A stretch of DNA of 64,000 bases. Origin: Artemia franciscana (taxonomy: Eukaryota; Arthropoda; Branchiopoda; Anostraca; Artemiidae). Each line of letters starts with the position of its first letter. The first letter of the stretch is position 1. The notes beneath the pieces are model-generated. The model was not told where the DNA came from. It saw only the letters and a program-made list of their open reading frames with translations, and ran no database searches. The position numbers and the translations under genes are program-made. The stretch lies in the NCBI RefSeq assembly GCF_032884065.1, contig NC_088866.1, positions 30,076,440 through 30,140,439 on the forward strand. Direction: 5' to 3'. This document shows, piece after piece, positions 25,115-37,626 of this stretch.

Positions 25115-26630
25115 CAGAATGATCGGGTGATTAGATGGAAAAAAACATTTCCAATCATTACTAAATCCCTCTCATTAATCCCCCTTTGACGACCTTCCCT
25201 AATCTGTCGAGAAACAAGCCCTATGATGTTGAATTGGGTGCTCCTACAAGAGCCGAAATCCTCAAAACAATAAAAAAAAACTAAAGACCCATAAATCCTC
25301 TGTGAAGATGGCCTTCCTCCTGAACTGTACAAGAGATGCCCCGAAGTAACAGCTGAACAGATACATGGCATCCTTCAAGACGCATGGAAAACGAATTTCC
25401 TCCCAAAGGACTGGAGAACTTCAATTATACTACCCTTTTATAAGAAAGGAGACAAGACTGAATGTAGAAATTACCGCGGAATGAGTCTTATAGATATCAA
25501 GGTAAAAATATTCGGGATAATTCTCTTGAATCGTTTCAAAAAGTGCCCAGGAGAAAAATACCCGCAAAAATCAAGCGTGCTTCAGACCAGGCAGAGGCAA
25601 GCCAGATAAGAATCTATGGGGAGGAAACTGAAGAATTCTTAGTAGAAAGTGGAGTAAAGCAAGGCTGTGTTCTCTCTCCAATCCTGTTTAATTACTGTAC
25701 AGACTGGGTACTAAAAAATGCCCTAATGCAACACAATGGTGACAAAATTGGAAAAAATCTGTCCTTGGCCGACTTGAATTACGCTGATGATGTCGGATTC
25801 CTCTCTGACCCTGAACATGCTCGAAAGATGCTAGATCATATTGTCGAATGGTCAAGTCTGATTGCACCTTAAGTAAGCACAGAGAAAACTAAATTTATGG
25901 CCATGAATCATCCGACCCAAATGTCTTTGAGCATGAACTTTACTCAGCTAGAAAGGATTGAGTGCTTTACTTACCTTGGCTCCATACTTTGCACTGATGC
26001 CTCTTCAGACTCAGACATCCAGCAAAGAATACATAAGGCGCAGTTTGTTTTTGTATCCCTTCTAGAGCCCCTTTGGAATCGCTGAGAAATTTCCATTCTG
26101 ACTAAAAGTCGAATCTATACGGCCATGGCCCGAATCATCCTACTCTATGGATGCGAAACTTGGTCCCTGAAGCTTCAACACGAGAGAGCACTAGCTGCTT
26201 TCGAACATGGGTGCTTACGCCAAATACTTAGAATTGGCCTGCAAGATCGTATATTTAACTCCGATAATCGCACAACTCTGCAAGATTAGAAGAGATGTCG
26301 CTACAACCGTTAAAAAGCGCCGCTTAGAATGACTGGGTCACGTCCTGCAAAGACCACCAGAATACCTACCCCGTCAAATCCTTCTAGTTGAGCCCTACGA
26401 CTCTTGGAAGGCAAAGGAAGAACTGGTGGATCCTGATCAAGTCTCACCTGGATCCCATTGGTGGCTTTAAGAAATTTGGACATAGATGGTTGGCCCAGTG
26501 GCTCCCATTCGCAGAGCAGTTGGCAGTAGGTCGTGAAACCTGGTCCAAAGAGGTCACAAGGATCCTGGATGCCAGGCGAAGTGGAAACGCCTGACTCCCG
26601 CCACAAGTACAAGTAAATCCAGCAAGATTA
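25115..26630 (+). pseudogene. Non-LTR retrotransposon (LINE) reverse transcriptase, broken
   Basis: Consecutive RT blocks are readable across frames. 'DWRTSIILPFYKKGDKTECR' and 'NYRGMSLIDIKVKIF' lie at 25405-25510, 'ESGVKQGCVLSPILFN' at 25640-25690, the catalytic 'LNYADDVGFL' at 25775-25803, and 'CFTYLGSIL' at 25965-25990. After these come 'RIILLYGCETW' (about 26130-26165), 'RRRLEWLGHVLQRP' type sequence (about 26315-26360) and a C-terminal tail ending near 26594. Stops after 'EWSSLIAP' (25870) and 'EPLWNR' (26085), plus a later frameshift, make it inactive. No endonuclease domain is seen, so it is 5'-truncated. The motif style is RTE-like; I do not assign a clade firmly. Confidence 0.8.
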
Positions 26631-26639
26631 CGTATTCGT

Positions 26640-28185
26640 TCTTATTTCATCAAACATCTGGCCAAAAATACTTAAAAGAAAATAAATTTACATAGTAATT
26701 TCTTCCTTATTTGTAATTTGACTTACATGAAAAATATTGTCACCCTATTGGCTGTGTGTTTTAAGCAAGGTTCTGACAGCTTTTCTTTTCAGCGGCCAGA
26801 TTTCCTAGAGAATTGAGCCAAATTTTAAATTACTTACTTACGAAAATATTAACCTAAAACTAAAGAGGAGAAAGGATGGGAGAATTCAAAAGTTCTGCTT
26901 GCAAAAACTAGGCAATCTATACAATTTTACTCATTGATTAGGCCTACCTGAAACAAAAATGCTTATTCGGTGAACAATTTTGCCTTTGTATTCACTGCAT
27001 GTTTTAGGCTATGTTATGACGGTGTTTCCCATCAGCCACCAATTTTAACGTCACCCAAGAAAAATAAGGTTCTCATGAAAATGCGTGTTTATATCAGATC
27101 CAAGTTAAGACAAGATTTATTCATAGAAAGCAGCAGATAAATAAGCAAATATCATAGAAAGCGGCACCAATTGGGAGAGAGGTCCAGGGGGAATTTGCCC
27201 TTTAGAACAATTGCCCCCCTATATTTTTAAAAATATTTTTTTGTATATTCATTGACAAAACCACGGTTTTCCGCATTTCCATCGGCCTAATGTCCTATTA
27301 TGAAGAGGGAGGACACTCGTCTGTTGAAATTCTTACACTATAAAGCATAATTACAAAAGAGAGATAAAAAAAGAATCTGAGAAAGAGATGCAGAGACGGG
27401 GATCGCAAAAGAAGGATGTGATATTATCAAAATATACCATCAAATTGAGCAATCATCAATTTGGTCAACTGAAATCAAATTAAGTGATAGCTTATACTGA
27501 TCACAGAGCACACCTATTGCGCTTCAATAAATCAAAAGTTTACTAAAAATAAAATAATAATGCAATAGTTGGAGCTTATATAGGTCACCGATGAAATATT
27601 ACTAGTCATAAGGGCTGTGTATATCACTAGGTGTATTTTCACAAGGTGGTGCTGTATCCCATCATTTTGCCGAAAAGTTGTGTGGTTCCATTGTCTAAAT
27701 ACCAAAATCAAGGCTTATATAAATTTAAAATCCCAAAGGTAGTGCCATATAATTTGCAGTGTTGTCAGCGTTGTGAATTTTGAAACCACAATTATTCCTC
27801 CCTAAGTTCCAAGGTCGAATGGACAAAAAATTGTCAGATCTTATGGTCAGTATATAGGTATTGAACATTTTTGGAAGCAGGTTAGGAAAAGAAAACTGAG
27901 TCATAAGAGGCTTAGAAAGTAGGTTTTTTTTTTAAGCTTTGTCTAAAAACTTGAGAATTTTGTTATAAAGGCATGCAATGAGGCAATTAATATAGCAAAA
28001 CATCTTTCAAAATTTTTGTCAGATGATTAAGGATAAAATGATCTTATATTGGGTCGCGCAGTTCAGTTTTTAAAATTTAGTTTCTTACGAGCAATGAGAA
28101 CAAAAACTTGAATTTTGTAGTTTCAAGAGTATTTTAACTCCGATCGTCAGAAAAAATATACAAGAAAAACATACAAATATAATCT
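26640..28185. other. No recognisable gene
   Basis: Intergenic AT-rich sequence between the LINE and the next LINE tail. No coding or repeat structure that I can support. Confidence 0.4.
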
Positions 28186-28740
28186 ATTTACTTACTTAAC
28201 TCCCATCCGGCCGGGTTGGCCAATTTGGGGCTTCTCCTCTAATGGCATCATAAGGATGTATTCAGTATGCACTCCCTATTTATTGCAGTCCTCAGCAGTA
28301 CTGGGTCGGGGTGGTCCGAAAAGATTTCCAACCAGCCATTCCGTGGTCATCCCCTTGGGCGAGAGGCATTTATTCTACGTTCAAGGCTATTTTGAGCAGT
28401 TGGGATGGGAACATACGCCAAAACTGTCCTAACCATCAAAACTGTTGGTGTTCGATGGTCGGCATGATGATTTGAGGGTAGTCCAAGGAGGACAGTAGTT
28501 GTTCGTTCGATAATCGGTCAAGGTAAGTGATGCCACTGAGTTTTTAGAGCGATTTAATTTAAAATACTGCCAGTCGAAGCTTGTAGTCGTCTTTTAAAGT
28601 TCATGCCTCTGCTCCATCCGTCGCAACTGGAATCACCACGGCAAGAAAGAATCGTATCTTCAGTTTTAAGGGGAGGTATGTATTTTTTCAAATAGAGCGC
28701 AGTGACTTGAAACATGCGGAGGAAACATGAAAAAACCTTG
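28186..28740 (-). mobile_element. LINE 3'-end fragment
   Basis: The minus-strand reading has an 'RPRG..RNGWLEIFSDH' segment (about 28370-28310) and ends in AT-rich sequence with 'taagtaagtaaa' at 28188-28200. That resembles the C-terminal end and short tandem tail of RTE-type LINEs. Stops are present. The assignment rests on this short segment. Confidence 0.4.
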
Positions 28741-29882
28741 AGCTTCCGATGTCTAGAAGAATTTTTACTTTAAACAAAATATCACCCTTTATTTCTTTTT
28801 TCTTATTGTTCTGTGGTCATAGAATTATACAACAAACAAGTAAAACATAAACATTAAAAATTTTTAAACTTCCATAGGAATAAAAAAAAACTGGAATCTG
28901 ACCTATCAAACTGTAATTTACTTTGTTCAAAACGACATACTGTACTTTTGTTTGTTCTAGTAGCAAAAAGTTGTAAATCGCAGATGTAAGACATATTCAA
29001 ACATAAAAAAAGTGATTCTTTGCAGCTTCTATTCAGTTTCTTGCTGAGGAATGACGAAAACATCTTAAACTTCCCCATCTCATGAACTTTAACAGAATCT
29101 TTTTGTTCTGATCACTGTTTCAATTCAGGAAAATGTAGAAGGGGATAAGGGACAATGGCAATACCAAAATACGTGTTATTCAATGAAAATATCTCAAAAA
29201 ATATATTTAAAAATTCAAAGTAGAGTTCAACAGCGGGGAAAATCCCTCTTTTGCCCCCACCCTAAGTTGAGATGCAAGTGTTTCGATAGCCAAAATGTGG
29301 TAGAAAATATCATTAAAAGATAACTCAACATCCCATCTCGAAAACAATTTTAACTGTAATCAAATGACATTTTGAGTATTAAGGTTTTTGAGTGTTCTGA
29401 TGGCCGTAATTTGTCAAAGATAGACGTATAAATGCTAATATGCTATGAGACAACATTGACTATACCTGACATTAGCCAAAAAACAAAGAAAAACAACCAA
29501 GAAGCCAAACGAGGGTGATTTCCAGCCAGTGAAAAAAAACAGTAATTATTTTGGCAAAGTTTACAAAGTTGTTGAAATGATTACTTTGTTTTTTCGATTT
29601 TTTCAATAGCTGAAAATCACCGACATCGCCGATGTCTTTTTTTCTTCGTTCTCTTCGGTTTTGTCGATATCAGATATGTTAAATCATAAACATTATATAT
29701 TTTGAATTCAGTTTCTTTCCGATAAATGACAAAAAAAAATCGAACTTTGCATCTCCAGAAGAAATTTAACTCTAATCTAAATGTCACATTGTGTTTCTGT
29801 TTGTTTTGCAAAAAAAAAGAAAATAGATAAAGATAAATGAAGATAAATTTCAGAGTTATTGGGTGTGGTATTGCACTGAATT
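28741..29882. other. Upstream region of APOL-like gene 2
   Basis: AT-rich; no exon or repeat recognised. It should include the 5' UTR and promoter of the gene at 29883, but no specific element can be named. Confidence 0.4.
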
Positions 29883-30069
29883 ATGAATGATAATGAAATA
29901 AAATCATGGTTTTTTACAAGCTATTCATATTGTGATATAAAATTTGATGAGTTTTATGGATTATTGACACAATGGATCCAATTTAGAACAACTCTTACTC
30001 ATGAAATACAGCTTGTATCAGAAGAGCTTAAGTTGAATTTTCAAAGCACTAAGGTTTCAAAAGTTGTCG
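29883..30069 (+). CDS. APOL-like protein, gene 2, exon 1
   Basis: Encodes 62 residues plus the first base of Gly63, ending at a strong donor (GTCG|GTAAGT) in phase 1. It joins the acceptor at 40669/40670 to give '...SKVV-G-SSTGVVGG', for a product of about 310 residues. It contains the same 'SWFFTSYSYCD.KFDE' and 'LNFQSTK.SK' blocks as gene 1, about 40 of 63 positions identical. It lacks the 14-residue N-terminal extension seen in gene 1. The first ATG is the start. This is a clear tandem paralogue, same strand, about 8.2 kb after gene 1's stop. Confidence 0.8.
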
Positions 30070-30272
30070 GTAAGTTGGGCATTTATCCATTTTAAATTCT
30101 TTAGCATCCTTTTTAAATTGAATGTTACGTCAGAAGAAGAAAAATTTTCAGGGCAGCTTTTGTAGTTTTATTTTTAAACAGTCGACATCAAATATGAATT
30201 GAAAGAGGAGGATAGGTTGGTGTGATCTACTTTCAAATTTTACTTAATATTTTATTTATTTGTTTCATTATT

Positions 30273-31562
30273 GTGTTGCGAGACCAACACTTTGGTTTTG
30301 TCGTTTTTTTTTATTTGTTCCTAACACCCCGATTTCAGCTTATTCCTATAAAGTGGTAAAAGTCTAACCTCTGAGGTTTTTACAGAAAGTGTGGACCTTA
30401 GGCCGGATTGATGAATATGACTTTGCATTTTGGAAAGCTCTGTAGAACTCTTGCCTGGGGTAAAAAAGAATGGTTTTTGCTTGTCCTTGAGCCAGAACCC
30501 TTAGTGTGTGAAGTGGAGTTTTATAACCTATGTCAGAGAGAACTATCTGAAGTTATGCAGTCAAGCTTTCGTTTCATCAAACCATGTTTGTACTTTCGAG
30601 TGAAAAGCTCCGTTCAAGCAGGCAAGCAGGTAGGCACGAGTTTCAAATTGGAGATGGACTAAAATCTATAAGTGTTAAATATATTCGGCAGTTACCCGTC
30701 CCTACAGCCAATGTATCTTCTTTGAGTGATAAATAGAAAAAATTACAGAAACAAAAAAGTGAGGAGCGAAAGTGGTGCCATCTATTGTTTCTACTCATTT
30801 CTGTTCGTGATTTCAGCTGAGTTTATCATTCGGTTTTTCAAACTTGGGATTGCGGTAGAGAAATGGTATCAGATGCGCCTAATAAACTTTAAAATTCTCT
30901 CATTGCTAAAGAAATTGGAGCTTATCCTTTGCTCCTTTCTAAGTGGTGACGTTAGAAAGTTGACCTGCGGCAACAAAATCAACTTTTGAACAAGACAGAT
31001 AGAATTTTTTTTTTCGGCGACAGTCGATAGCTCTTGATAAGCTGATCAAAGTATATGTCATTCATTTTTGGTAGAAAAATTCTTTCATCAGATATGCCGT
31101 TTTGAAAGCTTAAAGGGGTTGACAACTGCAGTAGTAAGGTACACACTGAAACCAAAAATAGGCCGATACCAATTGTGAGACATATAGGGGAATTTTAAGC
31201 AACAGTCAGTTGATTAAAAGTTACGAACAGGGGTTCGTAACTTTTGTTAGTTGGTGTACCTGTTATTTGTTTCCGATGTATTTGATGGTAAGACCAATTT
31301 GGTTCCAGTGGTAAGACATGTAGGAGAATTGTAAGTAATAATCGGCTGTTAGGCTGAAGTCATCTTCATAGGTGAGGGGTTTGCAACTTTCGCTAGTTGC
31401 ATTGATGGGTTTGCAACTTTTGTGAGCTGGTATACCTAGTATTTATTTTAAGATCCTTACAGATTAACAACTTCAGCATTTAATCGAAGCGAAGAAACAA
31501 AACCGAAGTGTTACTCTCGCAACACTTTACTTGGCGAAGCCGAAAAAAGGTTGCAGCAACAC
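30273..31562. mobile_element. Element T (palindromic termini), copy 1
   Basis: The left end begins 'gtgttgcgagaccaacac', itself an inverted repeat, followed by 'tttggttttgtc'. The right end reads 'aaacaaaaccgaagtgttac' then 'tctcgcaacac' (to 31525), the reverse complement of the left end, and extends to a further 'gcaacac' at 31556-31562. The interior matches copy 2 at 37627-39866 over the first ~1 kb ('gtggacc..aggccggattga', 'ctatctattgtttct'). An 84-codon ORF at 30408-30662 is shared but not clearly a gene. The class is unknown; terminal inverted repeats suggest a DNA transposon derivative. Confidence 0.65.
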
Positions 31563-33913
31563 CTGCAATGTACATCTGGCTTATCCTGTATCACTTTTGT
31601 ATTTATATTATTTTTTTTTGCCGAGTATGCTCCCTTGGTACTAAATTGTATATATTTTTTTCATTATTTATATTATACTTTATTTATTATACTTCATTTA
31701 TTTATATTACATTTATTTTTTAGTTTTATAATCTTATTGCTGATTTCATCATTTTGTATTTTTCCCTAATTTTTGATATGCTTATTTACCTATTATTCTA
31801 TTTCTAATATATCTGTTGTTAATTTCATTAGAGATTGTTGTTATAAAGACCCTTTTTTCAAAGTTTCTATATTTCTTTCAACTATATGGTTCCCTATTAA
31901 CTCCTACCCTACGGTTATCATCTCAAAAAATTCCTAACCGACTACTGCAAAAAACCTCGCTTACTGTAACAGATACTGCACAGAAAAAGTTCACAAACAT
32001 TATATAGGTTGATAGATGAAAAAATTAATTAAATTCTCTTTATGAATATTATAATGAGCTACCCATTACGTCACTACTCCACCACATTCATAGGGCTATT
32101 CATCCACAGTTCTGAACACAAAATGATAAGATAGTCTTAAAATAACCCTAGAAAGGAATTGGGTAGAGTCTTGAGGAAAATTATGAAAAGTCTAGTAAAA
32201 ATGTCCCATTCGTTAAAAATAGTATATAACTAACAAATATAGCTGTCTCACAATCTTGTTCTACCGCATAATTCTGTTGGCTTATTACCATCTGTCAGTT
32301 TATTCTCTCCCAAAAATATAAATGTGTCAATGCAAAAGAATGAATGGTTTATGTAGATTATAATTTAAATTCGTCAGTTTATCCGTTTGACTCTTATAAA
32401 AAATGGAAAACATGGGTTTAAAGTTTGCTGAATAAAAAAGGTACGAGGGTCTTGTCATAATTGTCTCGCTTTCATTTTGGAAAACTTCGGGAAATTAAGG
32501 AGAACTTGCATATCTTGCGAGTTTTTTCAGAGCCAGGTATGCTTAAAGCCCCAAGCCGAAGATGCTAGGTTATCCTGATCTTCCACTGTTTCCTACTATA
32601 TAAATACAAAATGTCCGCCAGGGTGGACCCAGGGTCTTAGACGGGTAGAAAAAAACAATTGGCTACCATTATGGCAGTTTGAGGTTACAAGGATATTTGC
32701 GTCTGAAGCTTTGGTATTCTCCAGTGAAAAAGTTCCCAGGATTATATCTAGGGAATAAGGAGCAATGGTTTCCCCAGGACTGACTTTCAATTGGTTGCGC
32801 TCTTCTTAGACATCTCTGTCTGCTCTTGACGTCGTCAAAGGCTGTCTAGGAAGGTTTTGTAAATTCTAACACTGGAGTTAAACAAACTTTGCTTCAACAA
32901 TCATGTTGGAAAGGCTTTTCAAAATATCTTTCCACGTTGCTTAGATGCTGAAAGTCCATAACAAAATCTAAAATTATTATCATTTCAATGTTGGCTATTT
33001 TCTTTTCTGCAATTACAACAGGCCTAGGTTTCATATTTGGCAGGTTCTTTACTAGATTCAGTTAAACTTGATTTTTTTTTATACAGAGAATCTTGACTAC
33101 CCTGCTATGCAAACATGATTTTCTCCATAGCATCCAGTCCTTTTAAAGCAATGGGAGCTATTTGTTTATGTGCAATAACAAACTTTTGTGTACGCCCGTT
33201 GTCTTAGCTTTTGTGTTTGGGAGACTTGAAGTCCTCCCCCTCTCAAATAGCCTTTAGTTGCTATCAGGTTGATATCTTTTGCAGCTAGTAGCTCCTCTGT
33301 TACTGAAAAGTCTTTGATTGGTCTCTTATCTTCCTTTTACTGTTCAAAAGCTGGTTTCATTTAAATTTCGGTATTCAAATCGTTAGATCGGACTTTTTAG
33401 TATTTCAGCACATATTTAAAGATAAAGCTCAAAGAAGCTTAGTCCTGGATGTATTCGCAATCAGTAGTTTTAGGGGATGACTATTTCACATTTTAAGATT
33501 GTTCAGATAAATTTTGTCATGACGACAGACCTACTTTGTTCACTCGCACCTAGATAAAAAGCTTCTTTAAAAATATATGACAGCAAAATGTTTCTCTTTT
33601 AGGATTTATATTTTTTTCTTATTTATTATTCCAAAAATATATTTTGACTTGTGAATCGGGGAATGTGTTTTGATACGATGTATTTTTTTTTATCAAGCCC
33701 CTGTCAAGAAATATATTCCTGGGTATATTCGTAGTCAGTGGGCTCAGCTGAGGCTAGATAAGATCTTATACATTGTACACAAAAATTCCGTTATGCCAAC
33801 TATACTAGAGACATATTTCGTTTTACTGTCACATAGATTAAACATAAATAGGTATAGATAGCAGCTGCTTCAGGCCCATGGGGAAATTCTTCTTTTTTGG
33901 ATTTTTAACTTTT
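31563..33913. other. No recognisable gene (gene 2 intron)
   Basis: AT-rich. A block at about 33595-33650 ('atttattattccaaaaatat') resembles the outer edge of the inverted repeat starting at 33914. Nothing else is recognised. Confidence 0.4.
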
Positions 33914-34210
33914 CTATTTATTATTCCAAAAATACATTTTTGACAAACGGGTAGGTCAGGTCACACGTCTTCGCAAATTTTAGGTTTAAGCACTTTTTTT
34001 TAGCTTGCTTGCTTAAGCGTAAAGCATACTCAAAAGCAGCAACAAAGTTCTACGAATGAAAGTTTGCTGCAGTCTTCTAGTATAACGCATCAGTCTTTTT
34101 ACTAATTAATTTACAAAAAAAAGGAGACTTTCTTAAAGAAAATAAACTAAATATAGTAAACTAATACGAGTAGTATTAATACTAGTTCACCATAGTAAAC
34201 TAAACACGAG
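33914..34210 (+). repeat. Long inverted repeat, left arm
   Basis: The reverse complement of this ~300-bp arm is found at 39890-40113 and, for its inner ~60 bp, at 37565-37626. The two right-hand pieces are contiguous once element T copy 2 is removed. Shared blocks include 'cacacgtcttcgcaaatttt', 'aagcgtaaagcatactcaaa', 'gcagtcttctagtataacgc' and 'agtagtattaatactag'. Confidence 0.75.
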
Positions 34211-35139
34211 CAGAAATTTACAAATAAAAGAAGACTATTTTAAAGAAAAATAAAGAGCCATAGTAAACTAGACACGAGCATAAATTAAGTCCTACAGTAA
34301 TTCAAATTCAAAACGACCAGAAATTGCTATCATAGGATAAATAAAACTAAATAAAACCCAAAACAAACAGACTTGAACATAAATAATCATATCAAACATA
34401 AGGATAACAGATACTGATATAAATGAATATATGCATATTAAAACGATTAAATAGTAAATTGAATATTCAAGTAAAATCACTTTAATAATCAGATGACCGC
34501 AAATAAAAATTGAAAAAAAACTGAATATTTATTTAATATACAATGACATACATTCTGGTAGTCTCAGCAATTCGAAATTCTACTTGGAACTAACTTTTTC
34601 GTTTTTAAACGATAAAAATACAGATAAAAATGCTTATAATATATTTCATTTTCAGTAAACTGAAAATAACATAATAGGATTTAAAGTTATAATGATTAGG
34701 GGAGGGATAAGTAAATAGTAGCATAACTCTTGTTTGTAGGAAATTTTGTTCGTTTTAATATTGAGTTGAATATTCAGCAGTTTGATTTTGCTCGTTTCAA
34801 TATTCTTTTCAATAGTCTTTTGATTTAAAAAGTAGTAAAATTGGAGTGTCAAAATTATTCTTCCTTATTTTGGTCATGACACACATCTTACTGTTGCTGC
34901 AAAACCGGATAATTGCTTATATACAATCTTCAGGCTGACATGTTACACTTTGAAGAATGGATTAGGATTAATGAACTTCAGCGAAACAACACCAAATCCC
35001 ATTTTTTCATGTAAATCCCATTTTTTCATGTATAGGAGAAATGTCAGTTACTACACTTGAATCGGCAAAATATAGTTCGGTGAAAATATTCAACTTTGGG
35101 TAGTTTCGACAAAGTATCTAGAGGTGACTGTTGATGAGA
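34211..35139. other. Interior of inverted-repeat structure; family D fragment
   Basis: Contains a second partial repeat of the arm's inner edge (34215-34280, 'catagtaaac...acacgagc') and an inverted family D piece at about 34270-34450. No gene is visible. Confidence 0.4.
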
Positions 35140-36410
35140 AGACAGAATTTTTATGACAATGGATGCATCAAAAGAAGTGGGTTTTTATGCTGATTCCAAA
35201 TACGTAAAATCCATCAAGTTTAATGTTAGTCATCAAAAGCTACGAGCATGGGAAAATTTGCCAGCTTTTAAAAAAGGGGTTAAACACCCTCAAGAAATCT
35301 TACTAAAATGGTACCATCGGATTCAACGTATGAGAGAGTTTTACTGTAGTGTTTTCAAGCTCCCGTCTGTAAAAATTTAGAATCCTATTTTTATTTTTAT
35401 TAGATTTGCGTTTACTTTATTCTTCCAGGGGTGATCGTATCAAACCGATAGTACTAGAAAACCTCAAAGGAAAATTATTTCCTTCATTCAAAGGAAAATT
35501 AAAAGTTCTAGTTCCCTTTTTAAAGTACCAAAAAAGACTGGAAGGCCACTAGTCACCCTCCGATGCCAATTTTCCCTTGGGTCATCCGATCAAAAAATTC
35601 AGATAGTCATTTTCTTCCACATAGATTAAAGGTTCAATGCTATGCTTCTGGGGATGGCATCACCCGCCTAAGCCCCTGGAAAAAAGGCAATAAGTTATAA
35701 AATTTGCACGTTGTTGACATATAATACTTGCTATTGGGAATTATATAGATGTTTTTCGGGGAGGGAGGATTTCATGCGGGGTGGGGAGATATTTTCCACT
35801 GGGAGAATTTTCATTTGGAAGGGATAGTTCTGGGGGTGAACATCCCAGGGGAAATTTTAAATGGGGAAATTTGAAAGAAATCTTATACAAAATTTTTCTA
35901 ATTTGTCTTACTTTCTCTACGACGAGTCAATTTTGCAAATAGAGATGTTCCAGAGGAATTATCCAGAGGAGAAATCCTCCATAGGGATTTTTCACGTAAG
36001 GAGCTGTCAATGGACAAAGTTTTCGTGAGCAAGAAATTTCCTTGGATTGCAGAAGGATACTTCTTGACATTATTTGAAAAACGATCAGAAATTAAATATA
36101 AAATCAACTGGAAGTAGAGAGCATCATTAAAACTTAATGTTAAGATGTATATGAGGTGGCCTGCTCCATCCTCAATACCTCGGTCTTTACAGTAAAGTTT
36201 GACTTTTTGTCTCAATTCTTTTAGAACGACTCCTGAAACAGATGGACCGTTTAATTAGAATGAGAAGCTTCTATAGAGTACTTAAAAACTTTAGCGTGAA
36301 GAGCCAGGTATTGAGGAGGAGGCAGTTCCCTGTTTATACGGATTAATTTCCGTTCTTCTAATTTTTATTCTTGCTCCTTACTTTTAGTTTAAAAGGCTTA
36401 TTTTTTATAT
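35140..36410 (+). mobile_element. Element E, partial third copy
   Basis: The body ('atgctgattccaaatacgta', 'ttcaacgtatgagagagttt', 'ggggtgatcgtatcaaacc', 'gttctagttccctttttaa') and palindrome 1 (36100-36410) follow the order seen at 23600-24630. The hairpin start and palindrome 2 are missing. The 75-codon ORF at 35153-35380 is repeat sequence, not a gene. Confidence 0.6.
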
Positions 36411-36842
36411 TTAACTTAAACTTAATTCGGCTTCTATTTGTTGTTGCCATGCTGCAGATTTTTGAACTTATGCACATCAACTTACGGTTATTGTAATCTG
36501 TCATCTATAGACAATTTTATTTCTCCTTACTTATACACTACAGTCTAGATAATAGGCAAGCCAGCACTTTTTTCATTAACACTCACTTCCGGCTTCTGAT
36601 AGTTAGGCAAAAACCTCTATCTATTTATCAACTATCTATCAACTATTACCAACTAAGAATGAAAATTTAACAATATGAAAAATTTGAATTCTTCTTCAAA
36701 AATAATAATAATTCTTCACCTTCTGAAATAATAAAAACCCATCATCCAAAATTTTACAAAACTCATCCACAAATTAGACCAACAAAAGATACTTTGTTAT
36801 TTTCAGCTATATATAATATAATCTAATTAGAAAATTTGTGAA

Positions 36843-36919
36843 GCCATGATGGTCCAGTGGTTAGGACTCCTGACTTCATTAGAAATCGGGCAGCCCAGGT
36901 TCAATTCCTGGTCATGGTA
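36843..36919 (+). tRNA. tRNA-His-like gene or tRNA pseudogene with enlarged anticodon loop
   Basis: The cloverleaf is readable. The acceptor is GCCATGA (36843-36849) with TCATGGT (36912-36918). The D stem is GTCC/GGAC around 'AGTGGTTA'. The anticodon stem is CCTGA (36869-36873) with TCGGG (36886-36890), and the T arm is CCAGG-TTCAATT-CCTGG. The discriminator is A, and a T7 run follows at 36921-36927 as a pol III terminator. Acceptor, D and T arms resemble animal tRNA-His, but the anticodon loop is 12 nt (36874-36885) instead of 7 and holds no GTG. It is either a tRNA-derived pseudogene or a tRNA with a tiny intron and changed identity. It sits inside the inverted-repeat structure in the gene 2 intron. 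Confidence 0.6.
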
Positions 36920-37564
36920 ATTTTTTTCTTAATTTGAATATCAAACTAATCATGTTAAAATATCCAATGTGTATTATTATTCCTTTTTGGCCAGTCTTAC
37001 TGTATATTTCAGATGGTTGATGAATTTTTTCAGGGCGGGGAGAAGCACTTCTATGATCTCAAATTAGAAGATTTCACCCCTTATACGGTGCGAAATTATT
37101 ATGTCATGCGATCAGAATTTCGAGACCGTAATTTATATTAAAGCAATCAAATTGCCTAGAAATTAGACATCCATGGGCTATACTATCTTTTATGTCCTGG
37201 GACAAGGGTCCGAAATAAGACAACCCATTTAATACTTTTATGCTTTCGTTCACCATAAGGATACTGCTCGCCACCTATTTTTTTTTTCTTTTCTCTAGAC
37301 CTGGCAAAGTAACAACCGTGATTTTTCTCCACTAGATAGCACTTGTTTCACTGTATGATGTTCGAATTTATTGGCTATCAAGGCTTCACACACAGGTTAC
37401 GAACTGGACACATTTTATGTTAAAAGAACACATTCCCTTGTGCCGGGACACAATGACATAAAAAGGCAGAAAGGAACATATTGTGTAAATTGATGACGTG
37501 AAACGAAAAATTTCCCAACTGGATATATATTTTGGTCAAAAAAATAATATCACTTTTTAGGGCC

Positions 37565-37626
37565 TTTTTTACTAGTATTAATACTACTCGTAATAGTTTA
37601 TTATTAGTTTACTATATTTAGTTTAT
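37565..37626 (-). repeat. Long inverted repeat, right arm, inner piece
   Basis: Reverse complement of the inner edge of the 33914-34210 arm ('actagtattaatactactcg'). Its continuation lies at 39890, beyond element T copy 2, which is inserted here. Confidence 0.65.

Noticed and set aside
25030..25371. 113-codon minus-strand ORF
   Set aside because: Antisense shadow of the LINE reverse transcriptase that reads on the plus strand here.
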